Source: Bifidobacterium pseudolongum subsp. globosum (GTDB taxonomy: Bacteria > Actinomycetota > Actinomycetes > Actinomycetales > Bifidobacteriaceae). From it: DNA of 43,454 bases. Below the pieces are notes generated by a model. The model made no database searches, had not been told where the DNA came from, and saw only the letters and a program-made list of their open reading frames with translations. Where the stretch lies: positions 1 to 43,454 of the forward strand of contig NZ_RYUH01000013.1 in the NCBI RefSeq assembly GCF_004155535.1, read 5' to 3'. Numbering within the stretch: the stretch's first letter is position 1; every line of letters begins with the position of its first letter. The position numbers were made by a program, and so were the translations under genes. This document shows, piece by piece, positions 36,753 through 43,050 of the stretch.

Positions 36753-37319
36753 TCACTTGACTTCGTTTTCGGAAACGAAGGTCAGGAAGTCATCGGCCTG
36801 CGTGCGCAGCGCCTCTTGATCGGCACCGGTCATCGCCCAGTCGCCGGTCTGGACAGCCTCGTCCGGCACGGACAGGCCGACCTCGACCGGGAAGAGGCGC
36901 ATGCCGGCGTCCTCCAGCAGATCGCCGACCATGATGCGCGGATGCAGCTCTTCGAAACCACCGACACCGGAAATCGCGACCGGCTTCTGGTCGAGGACAT
37001 TCTTGCCCTCCTCGTCCTTCGTCGACGGCAGCGACAGCCAGTCGAACAGGTTGCGCAGCGAATCCGGGATCGTCTTCTTGTATTCGGAGACGACGACCCA
37101 TACGGCGTCCGCATTGCCCAGCTTGTCGCGCACAGCAAGCGCGGCTTCCGGAAGCGGATACTCCGGGTCTTCGCCGGCGAGCGGCAGGTCCTCGTAGTCA
37201 ATGGTGATCGCTTCAGCACGGTCACCGACAATGTTCATGATCTCCTTCGCGAGGTCCGCTTCGAACGAACCGTCGGTGAGCGAAGTCTCAACAAATGCAA
37301 TAGTCGGCTTGTCTGCCAT
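36753..37319 (-). CDS. NADPH-dependent FMN reductase-like flavoprotein
   Basis: Flavodoxin-fold protein of 188 aa, cytosolic. The family features are the N-terminal phosphate-binding strand/loop (IAFVETSLTDGSFEADLAKEI) and the core SEYKKTIPDSLRNLFDWLS, equivalent to PEYNxSIPxxLKNxxDW. Likely reduces FMN or quinones using NAD(P)H; the substrate is not defined. ATG at 37319 has a strong AAGGAGG. Followed by its own terminator, so monocistronic. A slightly variant P-loop (TSLTDGSF instead of GSxRxxS) is noted. Confidence 0.82.
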   Translation of the reverse strand: MADKPTIAFVETSLTDGSFEADLAKEIMNIVGDRAEAITIDYEDLPLAGEDPEYPLPEAALAVRDKLGNADAVWVVVSEYKKTIPDSLRNLFDWLSLPSTKDEEGKNVLDQKPVAISGVGGFEELHPRIMVGDLLEDAGMRLFPVEVGLSVPDEAVQTGDWAMTGADQEALRTQADDFLTFVSENEVK

Positions 37320-37516
37320 GTTTCCTCCTTGCGCCCCCGGCCTGTGGCATGGTGGTCATGCACGGCCCGCGGAGCTGTGAACTGCTATCCATCATGGTGT
37401 GTCCGCGCGCGCGGCGCACCCGGAAATAGCCACAAGTGAACAAAGCACGGAAGGGCGCGCAATGGTATGCGCGGGGTGTGCGCGGGCGATCCACTGCCCG
37501 GACGATACTGGTGGGC

Positions 37517-37960
37517 GTGGCACAATCCCCCTCACACCCAGAGTCCCCGTACGCGCGCGGCACGCGTAGCTACACCATGTCGCGCATCCGCGGCAAAGAC
37601 ACGTCGATCGAGAAGACGGTGCGCTCCTATCTGTTCGCGCGCGGGTTCAGATTCCGCAAAAACGACAAGCGGTACCCTGGGCACCCCGACATTGTACTGC
37701 CCAAGTACCACACGATCGTGTTTGTGAACGGCTGTTTCTGGCACATGCACGAGGGGTGCGAATCGTTCCACATGCCGAAGTCGAATGTGGAGTTCTGGAC
37801 GGCGAAGCTCACGCGCAACCGAAACCGCGACCGCCGGCAGTACGAACAGCTGCGGCAGATGGGGTGGCGCGTGATCGACGTATGGGAATGCGAGCTGCGC
37901 GGCGCCGCACGCGAACCGCGACTCGAGCGGCTTGCGCGGGAGATTGCGGAAGGGGTGTAG
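37517..37960 (+). CDS. vsr: Very short patch repair (Vsr) endonuclease, orphan
   Basis: 147-aa nuclease that nicks beside T:G mismatches arising from deaminated 5-methylcytosine. The signature series is MSRIRGKDTSIEKTVRSYL, KRYPGHPDIVLPKYHTIVFVNGCFWHMHEGC and WECEL. Asp58 (PDIV) is the catalytic metal ligand, and His76/His78 lie in the FWHMH motif. Start is uncertain: GTG at 37517 gives the usual N-terminal length, but an ATG at 37577 (MSRIRG) or the upstream frame to 37436 are alternatives. No cytosine methyltransferase is adjacent. It lies 36 nt before the first gene of the small-protein array. Confidence 0.88.
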   Translation: MAQSPSHPESPYARGTRSYTMSRIRGKDTSIEKTVRSYLFARGFRFRKNDKRYPGHPDIVLPKYHTIVFVNGCFWHMHEGCESFHMPKSNVEFWTAKLTRNRNRDRRQYEQLRQMGWRVIDVWECELRGAAREPRLERLAREIAEGV

Positions 37961-37996
37961 ATTTGTGGGGCTGCGCGCAGGTGAGGAGGGGTCGTT

Positions 37997-38587
37997 ATGA
38001 AAACGCAAGGGTTGGATGTCTTCTACGACGGCAATTTCGAGCAGTTTCTTGCCGAGGACCACGATGCGGCGACACTGAAACAAGACACAGATGACGCGTT
38101 GGTCACCTATTGCGGCATGTTCCACGGACCATTTTTCAACATAGAGGACACCTCTATCAACGTCTCCGACGAAGAGCTGTACCGATGGGTCAGCTGGTGC
38201 ATCTTCTACGGGCGGTCAAAAGACGAGTATCCACTCGCGAACAGGGAGACTGCGGCCAGCACAGATGACCCTGAGGACCTTGACGACCCCGGCGACCTTC
38301 TGTTGGCCGATTTTGCGCAGATTCTTGAAGAAGCCAAGGCATACCAAGACGCCGACATACTCGACAACATCGCCATTATCAGTGAGTTTGCCATAGGTCT
38401 CAACTTTGCGATGCTCGCTTGCCAAGATCTCGATATCACCCTTCCTACTCAGCTACTTCATGCCACGTTGGACTCCCCGTATTGCGAAATAGGGTCGTAT
38501 GCCTACGAAATCGCCAATGACATGCTTGATAAAAGGAAAACCACTAACGCAGGTCACGAACCGTCTGAGACGGTAGTGCGTGGCTGA
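37997..38587 (+). CDS. Unknown protein, group A domain at C-terminus (196 aa)
   Basis: Acidic soluble protein with two parts. The N-terminal 100 residues have no visible relative in the window. The C-terminal part (LLLADFAQILEEA...IGLNFAMLACQDLDITLPTQLL, ATLDSPYCEIGSYAYEIANDML) matches the 40194-40481 and 41551-41835 products in the order of motifs, so it carries the group A domain. A strong GGAGGGG RBS precedes ATG. No known family recognised. It is 36 nt after vsr, same strand, possibly co-transcribed. Its last codons lie in the 51-bp-period repeat. Confidence 0.8.
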   Translation: MKTQGLDVFYDGNFEQFLAEDHDAATLKQDTDDALVTYCGMFHGPFFNIEDTSINVSDEELYRWVSWCIFYGRSKDEYPLANRETAASTDDPEDLDDPGDLLLADFAQILEEAKAYQDADILDNIAIISEFAIGLNFAMLACQDLDITLPTQLLHATLDSPYCEIGSYAYEIANDMLDKRKTTNAGHEPSETVVRG

Positions 38588-38651
38588 GCCTAGCCATGGA
38601 ATACCGTAGAGTCGCCCGAGATGGTAGTTGGTGGCTGAGGTCAGTCACGGG
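38562..38651. repeat. Imperfect direct repeat, 51-bp period
   Basis: The 39-nt segment from 38562 (CGTCTGAGACGGTAGTGCG...) recurs from 38613 with 11 mismatches. The first copy covers the 3' end of the group A gene at 37997. No protein relation. This and the following inverted-repeat element fill most of 38588-39038. Confidence 0.5.
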
Positions 38652-38716
38652 AGTCCAATAATCGCGTCCCATATGGCTGCTGATGTCTGACCATCGACAC
38701 CAACAGCCATGCAGGT

Positions 38717-38934
38717 GACATAAACGGCGAATTCGACATGGCTACGGCATTGCCGCCGCTACGGGTAGCGCCTTCTTCGCTACGGGTAGTGCTCCTCCCG
38801 CTACGGGTAGTGGTTCTTCGCGTACCCCCCACCTACAATCGTTGAAATATGGCGGATCATAGCGATGAGTACACCAGAAAAGCACTACCCGTAGCAGAGA
38901 GAGCACTACCCGTAGCGAGAAAGCAGACACCGCT
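38717..38934. repeat. 218-bp palindromic-unit element, copy 1
   Basis: Three direct copies of CTACGGGTAG start at 38759, 38780 and 38801 (21-bp period). After about 75 nt, two inverted copies (CTACCCGTAG) start at 38885 and 38906, again 21 bp apart. Each unit is itself an imperfect palindrome. A second element of equal length, similar over its whole length, lies at 40902-41119. The arms would form a long imperfect hairpin in RNA or a cruciform in DNA. It resembles REP/REPIN-style elements in architecture; no transposase is nearby. Confidence 0.8.
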
Positions 38935-39130
38935 GCCATTCCAGAAGGCGGTAACAGACGGTAAGAGTTCCAGACGCCATTTGACTCCATCTACATCACC
39001 GTCGCCGCCAAGAATATTCGTGAAGCATTGGGAAGCAACTACGGTGATACACGTCGATATCTTCTGCATTGATGACTCTCGATCGGTATGGGAGAATGCG
39101 CTGCGCTCCTCGAATCAGTCAATCCTGTGA
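38849..39130 (+). CDS. Doubtful ORF inside/after the palindromic element, copy 1
   Basis: Reads MADHSDEYTRKALPVAERAL... and keeps its first 28 codons in parallel with the ORF at 41034-41195 (MADHSDKCTRKALPVTKRTL). The Leu-Pro-Val repeats come from the 21-bp units, which preserve reading frame. The two ORFs diverge after the element ends and have no clear RBS. More likely a by-product of repeat duplication than a gene; listed because it is conserved. Confidence 0.2.
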   Translation: MADHSDEYTRKALPVAERALPVARKQTPLPFQKAVTDGKSSRRHLTPSTSPSPPRIFVKHWEATTVIHVDIFCIDDSRSVWENALRSSNQSIL

Positions 39131-39412
39131 CATGGGGCGTTCTTTTCTTCATGAGATCGCGGTATGCCTCAAGCGCATAGCCGTCTTCTGGATCAAGTTC
39201 TCTACCGGTCTGAGCGAGCATATCGGACGGCACATCAATGCCACTTCCCTCGCGTAAAAGATGCCGGTACCTAGCGCAATCATCAGCTCGCCTGAATCCA
39301 GGTCCCGCAACACATCAGCCGCATGTTCATGATTGATGCGGTCTATCAGACGCACATATTCCCTCACAAGCTCCGCTAAAGATGAGGTGGAATCATTATA
39401 ATTGTTTGTCAT
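39039..39412 (-). pseudogene. Group A small protein, frameshifted
   Basis: Starts at ATG 39412 with GAGGAGG just upstream (MTNNYNDSTSSLAELVREY). The frame runs normally to the CCC run at 39247-39249. Beyond it the original frame gives arginine/cysteine-rich junk, while the other frame gives SGIDVPSDMLAQTGRELDPE and EDGYALEAYRDLMKK. That is the expected group A layout (hydrophobic strand, D-I-x-x-P, leucines, then a Tyr-containing helix). One base seems lost in the C run. Repaired length is 124 aa. Divergent from the group B gene at 39513. Confidence 0.6.
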
Positions 39413-39512
39413 CCCGCCTCCTCACTAGATACGCATTCAGAAATATGTCGCGGAAATCTATGATAGTCCAACAATCAGTCATGCGTGGTCTTACTAAAAG
39501 TAGAATAAGCAC

Positions 39513-39746
39513 ATGGACACAATGCGCGAGGATCGATTCACGTTCATGCTTGGAGAGGGGCAGCCAATTATGGATTCAAACGAACTCGATTTGATATACA
39601 AAAAGACCGGAGTATATCCATTGCCAGCCCAAGAACAGGCTTGGATCAGCGAGGAGGGATGCCGTCGATGGGCCGACGGTGACTTTGTGTCGACCGACGA
39701 ATTGAGAGCCGAATACCACAGGCGCAAGGCACAGCGGAAAGTCTGA
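39513..39746 (+). CDS. Group B small protein, copy 1 (77 aa)
   Basis: Soluble basic/acidic mixed protein of unknown family. It shares DLIYKKTGVYPLPAQEQAWI and the terminal EYHRRKAQRK with the 40530-40769 product (RIHEKTGVYSLPADEQAWI, EYQRLKAQGK). A -10-like TAGAAT at 39501-39506 lies 6 nt before the ATG with no RBS, suggesting a leaderless transcript. It is divergent from the frameshifted group A gene at 39039-39412, a layout repeated at 40194-40769. Confidence 0.65.
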   Translation: MDTMREDRFTFMLGEGQPIMDSNELDLIYKKTGVYPLPAQEQAWISEEGCRRWADGDFVSTDELRAEYHRRKAQRKV

Positions 39747-39870
39747 GCATCGATACTCGTACTGCGCTCTGAAAAGCCGGCATATAGGTCTGGTCTATTG
39801 ATCGTTTTGCGCTGATTTAGGCTAGCAGGTGCTGCGTGGATAGTAAGTGCGCAGGTAGCTTTCACAAGGG

Positions 39871-40026
39871 ATTTCGGACAGTTACGATGCCTAAATGTCG
39901 CAAATATCGATGCCACCACGTTATTTCGGACAGTTACCAGTCATATCTGTCTCAAATATCACTATCGCTACATTATTTCGGACAATTACAGACAATTGTC
40001 ATGCTCCGCGGCTCCGGACATGACTT
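39871..40026. repeat. Three imperfect 52-bp tandem repeats
   Basis: ATTTCGGACAGTTAC occurs at 39871 and 39923, and ATTTCGGACAATTAC at 39975: an exact 52-nt period. The first two units also share CAAATATC in their second half. The third fades into a GC-richer stretch. Otherwise the 39747-40193 gap has no convincing gene. These could be protein-binding boxes (iteron- or operator-like). Confidence 0.7.
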
Positions 40027-40193
40027 TCGTCAGGAGCGCTCAGGGATTCGTCATGCAGCAGCGCGAAACGCGGCTATGGACTGGGAATCTAAATAACACC
40101 CCCGACACACTTACTGGCGCAACACCAAACACGCAACATAATCAACACATTTTGACCCATATGCCGGATTCCTGGGGTTGCCAGCTGGACGCA

Positions 40194-40481
40194 TCACGAT
40201 GCAACGAACGTCTCCGCCTTTGCGAGTAGTTCATGACCGATCACACCGGCATAGGAGTCTTCCTCGCACCACGGCGAATCCAGCACCGCGCGAATCAACC
40301 TTGCGTCTGGAATCAGCCCGAGATTCTTGAATGCCAGCATCGCATAATCCAAGCCGGCCGAGTATTCACCGGCATGTGCATCGCTTTGCAGCATATCCGC
40401 ATCTGCATGGGCCTTCCCATCCAAGAGGACCTGGATGAGATCCTGCAGAAGCAGATCAGTCGAATTTGGTTGCCTGCTCAT
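40194..40481 (-). CDS. Group A small protein (95 aa)
   Basis: Acidic soluble protein with the full group A pattern: DAHAGEYSAGLDYAMLAFKN, then IPDARLIRAVLDSPWCEED, then SYAGVIGHELL. The 41551-41835 product (CDAGEYTAGPIIALAACEDQ, ATLASPWCEEGS) is its nearest relative in the window. ATG at 40481 lacks a strong RBS. Divergent from the group B gene at 40530 with 48 nt between, mirroring the pair at 39039/39513. No known family recognised. Confidence 0.7.
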   Translation of the reverse strand: MSRQPNSTDLLLQDLIQVLLDGKAHADADMLQSDAHAGEYSAGLDYAMLAFKNLGLIPDARLIRAVLDSPWCEEDSYAGVIGHELLAKAETFVAS

Positions 40482-40529
40482 TACTCGATTGTACGGCGGC
40501 TGATTGATCCAGATTGGTAGGATGACCTT

Positions 40530-40769
40530 ATGTCGATCAGCGAGGAACGATCAAGCCGATACACATTTGAGCCCGGCCAGCTCACACCGGTCACAGACCC
40601 AGAAGAACTCAAGCGTATCCATGAGAAGACCGGTGTGTACTCGCTGCCCGCCGATGAGCAGGCATGGATCGCCGAGCAGTGGAGACTGCGATTCGGCACA
40701 GATCCCGAACTGTCCACATTCAAACTGAGCGACGAATACCAACGACTCAAAGCCCAAGGCAAGATCTGA
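40530..40769 (+). CDS. Group B small protein, copy 2 (79 aa)
   Basis: Partner copy of the 39513-39746 product with the conserved core KTGVYSLPADEQAWI and C-terminus DEYQRLKAQGKI. Predicted mostly helical after the core. A TAGGATG element precedes ATG. Sharing both sequence and gene layout with the first pair indicates duplication of an A/B divergent module. No homologous known family recognised. Confidence 0.7.
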   Translation: MSISEERSSRYTFEPGQLTPVTDPEELKRIHEKTGVYSLPADEQAWIAEQWRLRFGTDPELSTFKLSDEYQRLKAQGKI

Positions 40770-40901
40770 GATACATACGGGAAGCAGATGGAAGGCATCA
40801 TGAGATACGAAACATTTAACACCATGATGGAGCTGCCGTGACGGGACAGGGGACGGAGTTAGGCGCTTCCTCTGATGGTGACTTCGAGCAATCGCACTCC
40901 C

Positions 40902-41119
40902 GACATAAACAGCGAATTCGTGTTGACCATGGCATTGTCGCCGCTACAGGCAACCCCTTCTTTGTTACGGGTAGTGCTTCTCCCGCTACGGGTAGTGATT
41001 CCCTAGGCAATTTCCGTATACAATCATTGGAAAATGGCGGATCATAGTGACAAGTGCACCAGAAAAGCACTACCCGTAACGAAAAGAACACTACCCGTAG
41101 TGAGGAAACAAACACCGCT
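40902..41119. repeat. 218-bp palindromic-unit element, copy 2
   Basis: Same length and order as 38717-38934: degenerate first unit near 40944, TTACGGGTAG at 40965, CTACGGGTAG at 40986, then inverted CTACCCGTA-type units at 41070 and 41091. The flanking ACATAAAC-GCGAATTCG at the left end and the ACACCGCT at the right end are also shared. It lies between the group B gene at 40530 and the group C gene at 41259. Confidence 0.8.
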
Positions 41120-41195
41120 CAACACACCTTTACCTCAATCAAGAGAGCCAAGACAAACAAAAGAGCACGATCATTACTCACATATACTCACATAG
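41034..41195 (+). CDS. Doubtful ORF inside/after the palindromic element, copy 2
   Basis: 53-codon reading frame MADHSDKCTRKALPV... parallel to the ORF at 38849. Similarity stops where the 218-bp element stops. No RBS (ATTGGAAA before ATG). Probably not expressed as protein. Confidence 0.15.
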   Translation: MADHSDKCTRKALPVTKRTLPVVRKQTPLNTPLPQSREPRQTKEHDHYSHILT

Positions 41196-41258
41196 ACCTG
41201 CTGAAACAAGCATTTAGAGTGAAGAGCGATAAAACAAAACATAATAAAGGCGGATGTT

Positions 41259-41528
41259 ATGAATGTGGAATATGAGGATTTGTTCTCTATAGCTGAATCG
41301 TGTATGGCTGCGTCTGGTTTCGTCGAGGAAGTTCGTATTGATATCATGCAGGATGCGATTGATTGCGGAGAACCAGATTTGGCTATTATTGATGCATTGG
41401 ATATCGTAGGCAACGACATGACACGTCTGTCACATTTCCCACCGCAGGTACTTGACCTGGCCAATGATCCAGAATGGCCAGAATTCCATCGCTTCCGAGA
41501 TACACTGAAGAAAGTTGTTTTCGACTAA
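41259..41528 (+). CDS. Group C small protein (89 aa)
   Basis: Acidic soluble protein of unknown family. The core DCGEPDLAIIDALDIVGN, then FPPQVLDLANDPEWPE, closely matches the 41945-42259 product (DVGEPDLVIATALDVAGR, FPEQVKELANNPRYPE). Its general layout (Asp-x-Gly-Glu, hydrophobic helix, x-Pro, leucines) also parallels group A, so A and C may be distant branches of one fold. AAAGG lies 8 nt before ATG. The group A gene at 41551 follows after 22 nt, likely the same operon. Confidence 0.75.
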   Translation: MNVEYEDLFSIAESCMAASGFVEEVRIDIMQDAIDCGEPDLAIIDALDIVGNDMTRLSHFPPQVLDLANDPEWPEFHRFRDTLKKVVFD

Positions 41529-41550
41529 ATATATAAGTAAAGAAAGAGCG

Positions 41551-41835
41551 ATGAATATCCAGAACATCACCATTGACAATTTGCTGGAATACTATCTCAG
41601 ACTCCTCACCGTGGAGGGCGGGGGCAAGTGGTCGGACGAACTGCGTGATGCATGCGACGCCGGGGAATACACAGCCGGACCAATCATTGCTCTGGCAGCC
41701 TGTGAAGACCAAGGTTTGAAACCGGACCGGCAGGTATTGCGCGCCACCCTTGCATCCCCGTGGTGTGAGGAAGGCAGTGACGCCGATGTAATCGCATGTC
41801 ACATGCTTGATGCGGCCGCCTATCCCAATCCATGA
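41551..41835 (+). CDS. Group A small protein (94 aa)
   Basis: Acidic protein MNIQNITIDNLLEYYLRLLT... with the group A signature CDAGEYTAGPIIALAACEDQ and ATLASPWCEEGSDADVIACHML. ATG at 41551 preferred to 41515, which overlaps the preceding gene; the RBS (AAAGAAAGAG) is modest. Three Cys/Trp-bearing positions (CD, SPWCEE, AC) are conserved or similar in the group. Tandem with the group C gene 41259-41528. Confidence 0.75.
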   Translation: MNIQNITIDNLLEYYLRLLTVEGGGKWSDELRDACDAGEYTAGPIIALAACEDQGLKPDRQVLRATLASPWCEEGSDADVIACHMLDAAAYPNP

Positions 41836-41944
41836 CGAGGATATGCTGAATCAGACCCATGTCACGGCGTAACGGAGGATCCGCCCCTCCTCAAGAACTC
41901 TCGGCAAATATCACCGGCGTACGAATCCTTTTCAAACATATTGG

Positions 41945-42259
41945 TCATCCGCACACTTGCGGAGAGCACGCGAAGTCGAAGAGATTGTTGGTGCTGAGAT
42001 TATTAAACAGGTCTGCGTAGACGCCTATTTCCGGGTATCGGGGATTGTTTGCCAGTTCCTTCACTTGCTCGGGGAATTGCGGAAGTAACTCCCTGTTTTC
42101 TTTTCTACCAGCCACGTCGAGCGCTGTTGCAATCACCAGGTCAGGTTCCCCTACATCCAAGCATGTTCTCATATCATCGTCGTCCAGATCCGATCTGCCG
42201 GACACGATATTCATGCACTGGACGGCAAGCTGATGAAGACGTTCATATTCACTGCTCAT
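41945..42259 (-). CDS. Group C small protein (104 aa)
   Basis: Paralogue of the 41259-41528 product with the shared core GEPDLVIATALDVAGR and LPQFPEQVKELANNP. The C-terminal tail (FDFACSPQVCG) differs. ATG at 42259 has GGGGGGAAG 7 nt upstream. It is convergent with the A/C pair and ends about 110 nt from it. Last member of the array before the phage-like segment. Confidence 0.75.
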   Translation of the reverse strand: MSSEYERLHQLAVQCMNIVSGRSDLDDDDMRTCLDVGEPDLVIATALDVAGRKENRELLPQFPEQVKELANNPRYPEIGVYADLFNNLSTNNLFDFACSPQVCG

Positions 42260-42297
42260 TTCGCACTTCCCCCCATAGTGTTCCTTTGGAAAGCTTC

Positions 42298-42325
42298 GAA
42301 TCATCCCCGCGCATGCGGGGCAAAC
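42298..42325. repeat. Solitary type I-E CRISPR-like repeat, copy 1
   Basis: 28 nt containing TCATCCCCGCGCATGCGGGG then CAAAC; the complement reads GTTTGCCCCGCATGCGCGGG and onwards, matching the form of actinobacterial type I-E repeats. The stem CCCCGC/GCGGGG is intact. No second repeat occurs at spacer distance, so this is not an array. It lies immediately before the gene at 42331. Confidence 0.7.
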
Positions 42326-42330
42326 GCGCC

Positions 42331-42549
42331 ATGAAACTCATACACGCCGACGGCTATAGCCGACAACGCAAGGGCGACATGATCCGCCGCATCAGCAGAT
42401 ACGCCGCCAAAAACCCCGGTGAAGCGGTTGCCGAAGCGCTTGTCGACGTCCATGCCAACGGGCATAACGCACAACCACTCAGCCGCGCCATACACAACGC
42501 CATCAACCACCCCGAGCGGTACATGCGCCACCGCACTGCGCAACACTAG
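42331..42549 (+). CDS. Small phage-like protein (72 aa)
   Basis: Helical basic protein MKLIHADGYSRQRKGDMIRR...AIHNAINHPERYMRH. Unrecognised; composition and neighbours suggest phage or plasmid origin. The frame is open leftwards through the CRISPR-like repeat. No clear RBS other than GCGGGG in the repeat. Followed 24 nt later by another small gene on the same strand. Confidence 0.5.
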   Translation: MKLIHADGYSRQRKGDMIRRISRYAAKNPGEAVAEALVDVHANGHNAQPLSRAIHNAINHPERYMRHRTAQH

Positions 42550-42573
42550 AATGGATCCCAAGAGGAGCCAGAC

Positions 42574-42795
42574 ATGAAGCACACAGACCCATACGCCTAC
42601 GACCCCACCAACAGCGTGCTCGCCACACGCGACGGATACTTCCTGCTCGTCGACAAAACCACCGGCGAACCCATCAGACGTAACAACAGAGAAACAGTCA
42701 CATTCCCCGACTGCGACAGTTTCGACTCCATGCACGTCAAAGACAGCCCCGACTACGACCCAACAGACGACGGATCCCGAATACACCGACCCTGA
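42574..42795 (+). CDS. Small acidic phage-like protein, probably frameshifted
   Basis: 73-codon ORF MKHTDPYAYDPTNSVLATRD...with AGAGGAG 7 nt upstream. At 42772 the frame appears to change: the other frame continues as acidic, protein-like DPEYTDPDLDAIFNEPEPSG and stops at 42871, overlapping the next start (ATG 42861). The reading as annotated ends in GSRIHRP. An extra G in GACGG would explain it, giving a 98-aa original. The family is unknown. Confidence 0.55.
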   Translation: MKHTDPYAYDPTNSVLATRDGYFLLVDKTTGEPIRRNNRETVTFPDCDSFDSMHVKDSPDYDPTDDGSRIHRP

Positions 42796-42860
42796 CCTTG
42801 ACGCCATCTTCAACGAGCCCGAACCATCCGGATTCAACCCCAACGAGAAGCCAGCCGACC

Positions 42861-43040
42861 ATGACCAGTGAACAGGCCCTCGACCGCATCGCCCACAGCC
42901 TCGAACAAATCACCGACATACTCAACGGAACAGCACCACTCGAAATAACCCGCGAACACCCACTCGACGCATGGGGCATGCGCATATACGAGGACGAATA
43001 TCTGCGCGCGCTCGAAACACTCGGCATCACCATCATCTAA
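42861..43040 (+). CDS. Small phage-like protein (59 aa)
   Basis: Helical acidic protein MTSEQALDRIAHSLEQITDI... with no recognised family. ATG overlaps the stop of the other frame of the preceding gene (42869-42871), a typical translational-coupling layout in phage operons. Ends 10 nt before the next start. Confidence 0.55.
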   Translation: MTSEQALDRIAHSLEQITDILNGTAPLEITREHPLDAWGMRIYEDEYLRALETLGITII

Positions 43041-43050
43041 GGGGAACCCC

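Noticed and set aside
39996..40229. ORF of 77 codons overlapping the third 52-bp repeat
   Set aside because: Compositionally poor, overlaps the group A gene end, and has no RBS or relative.
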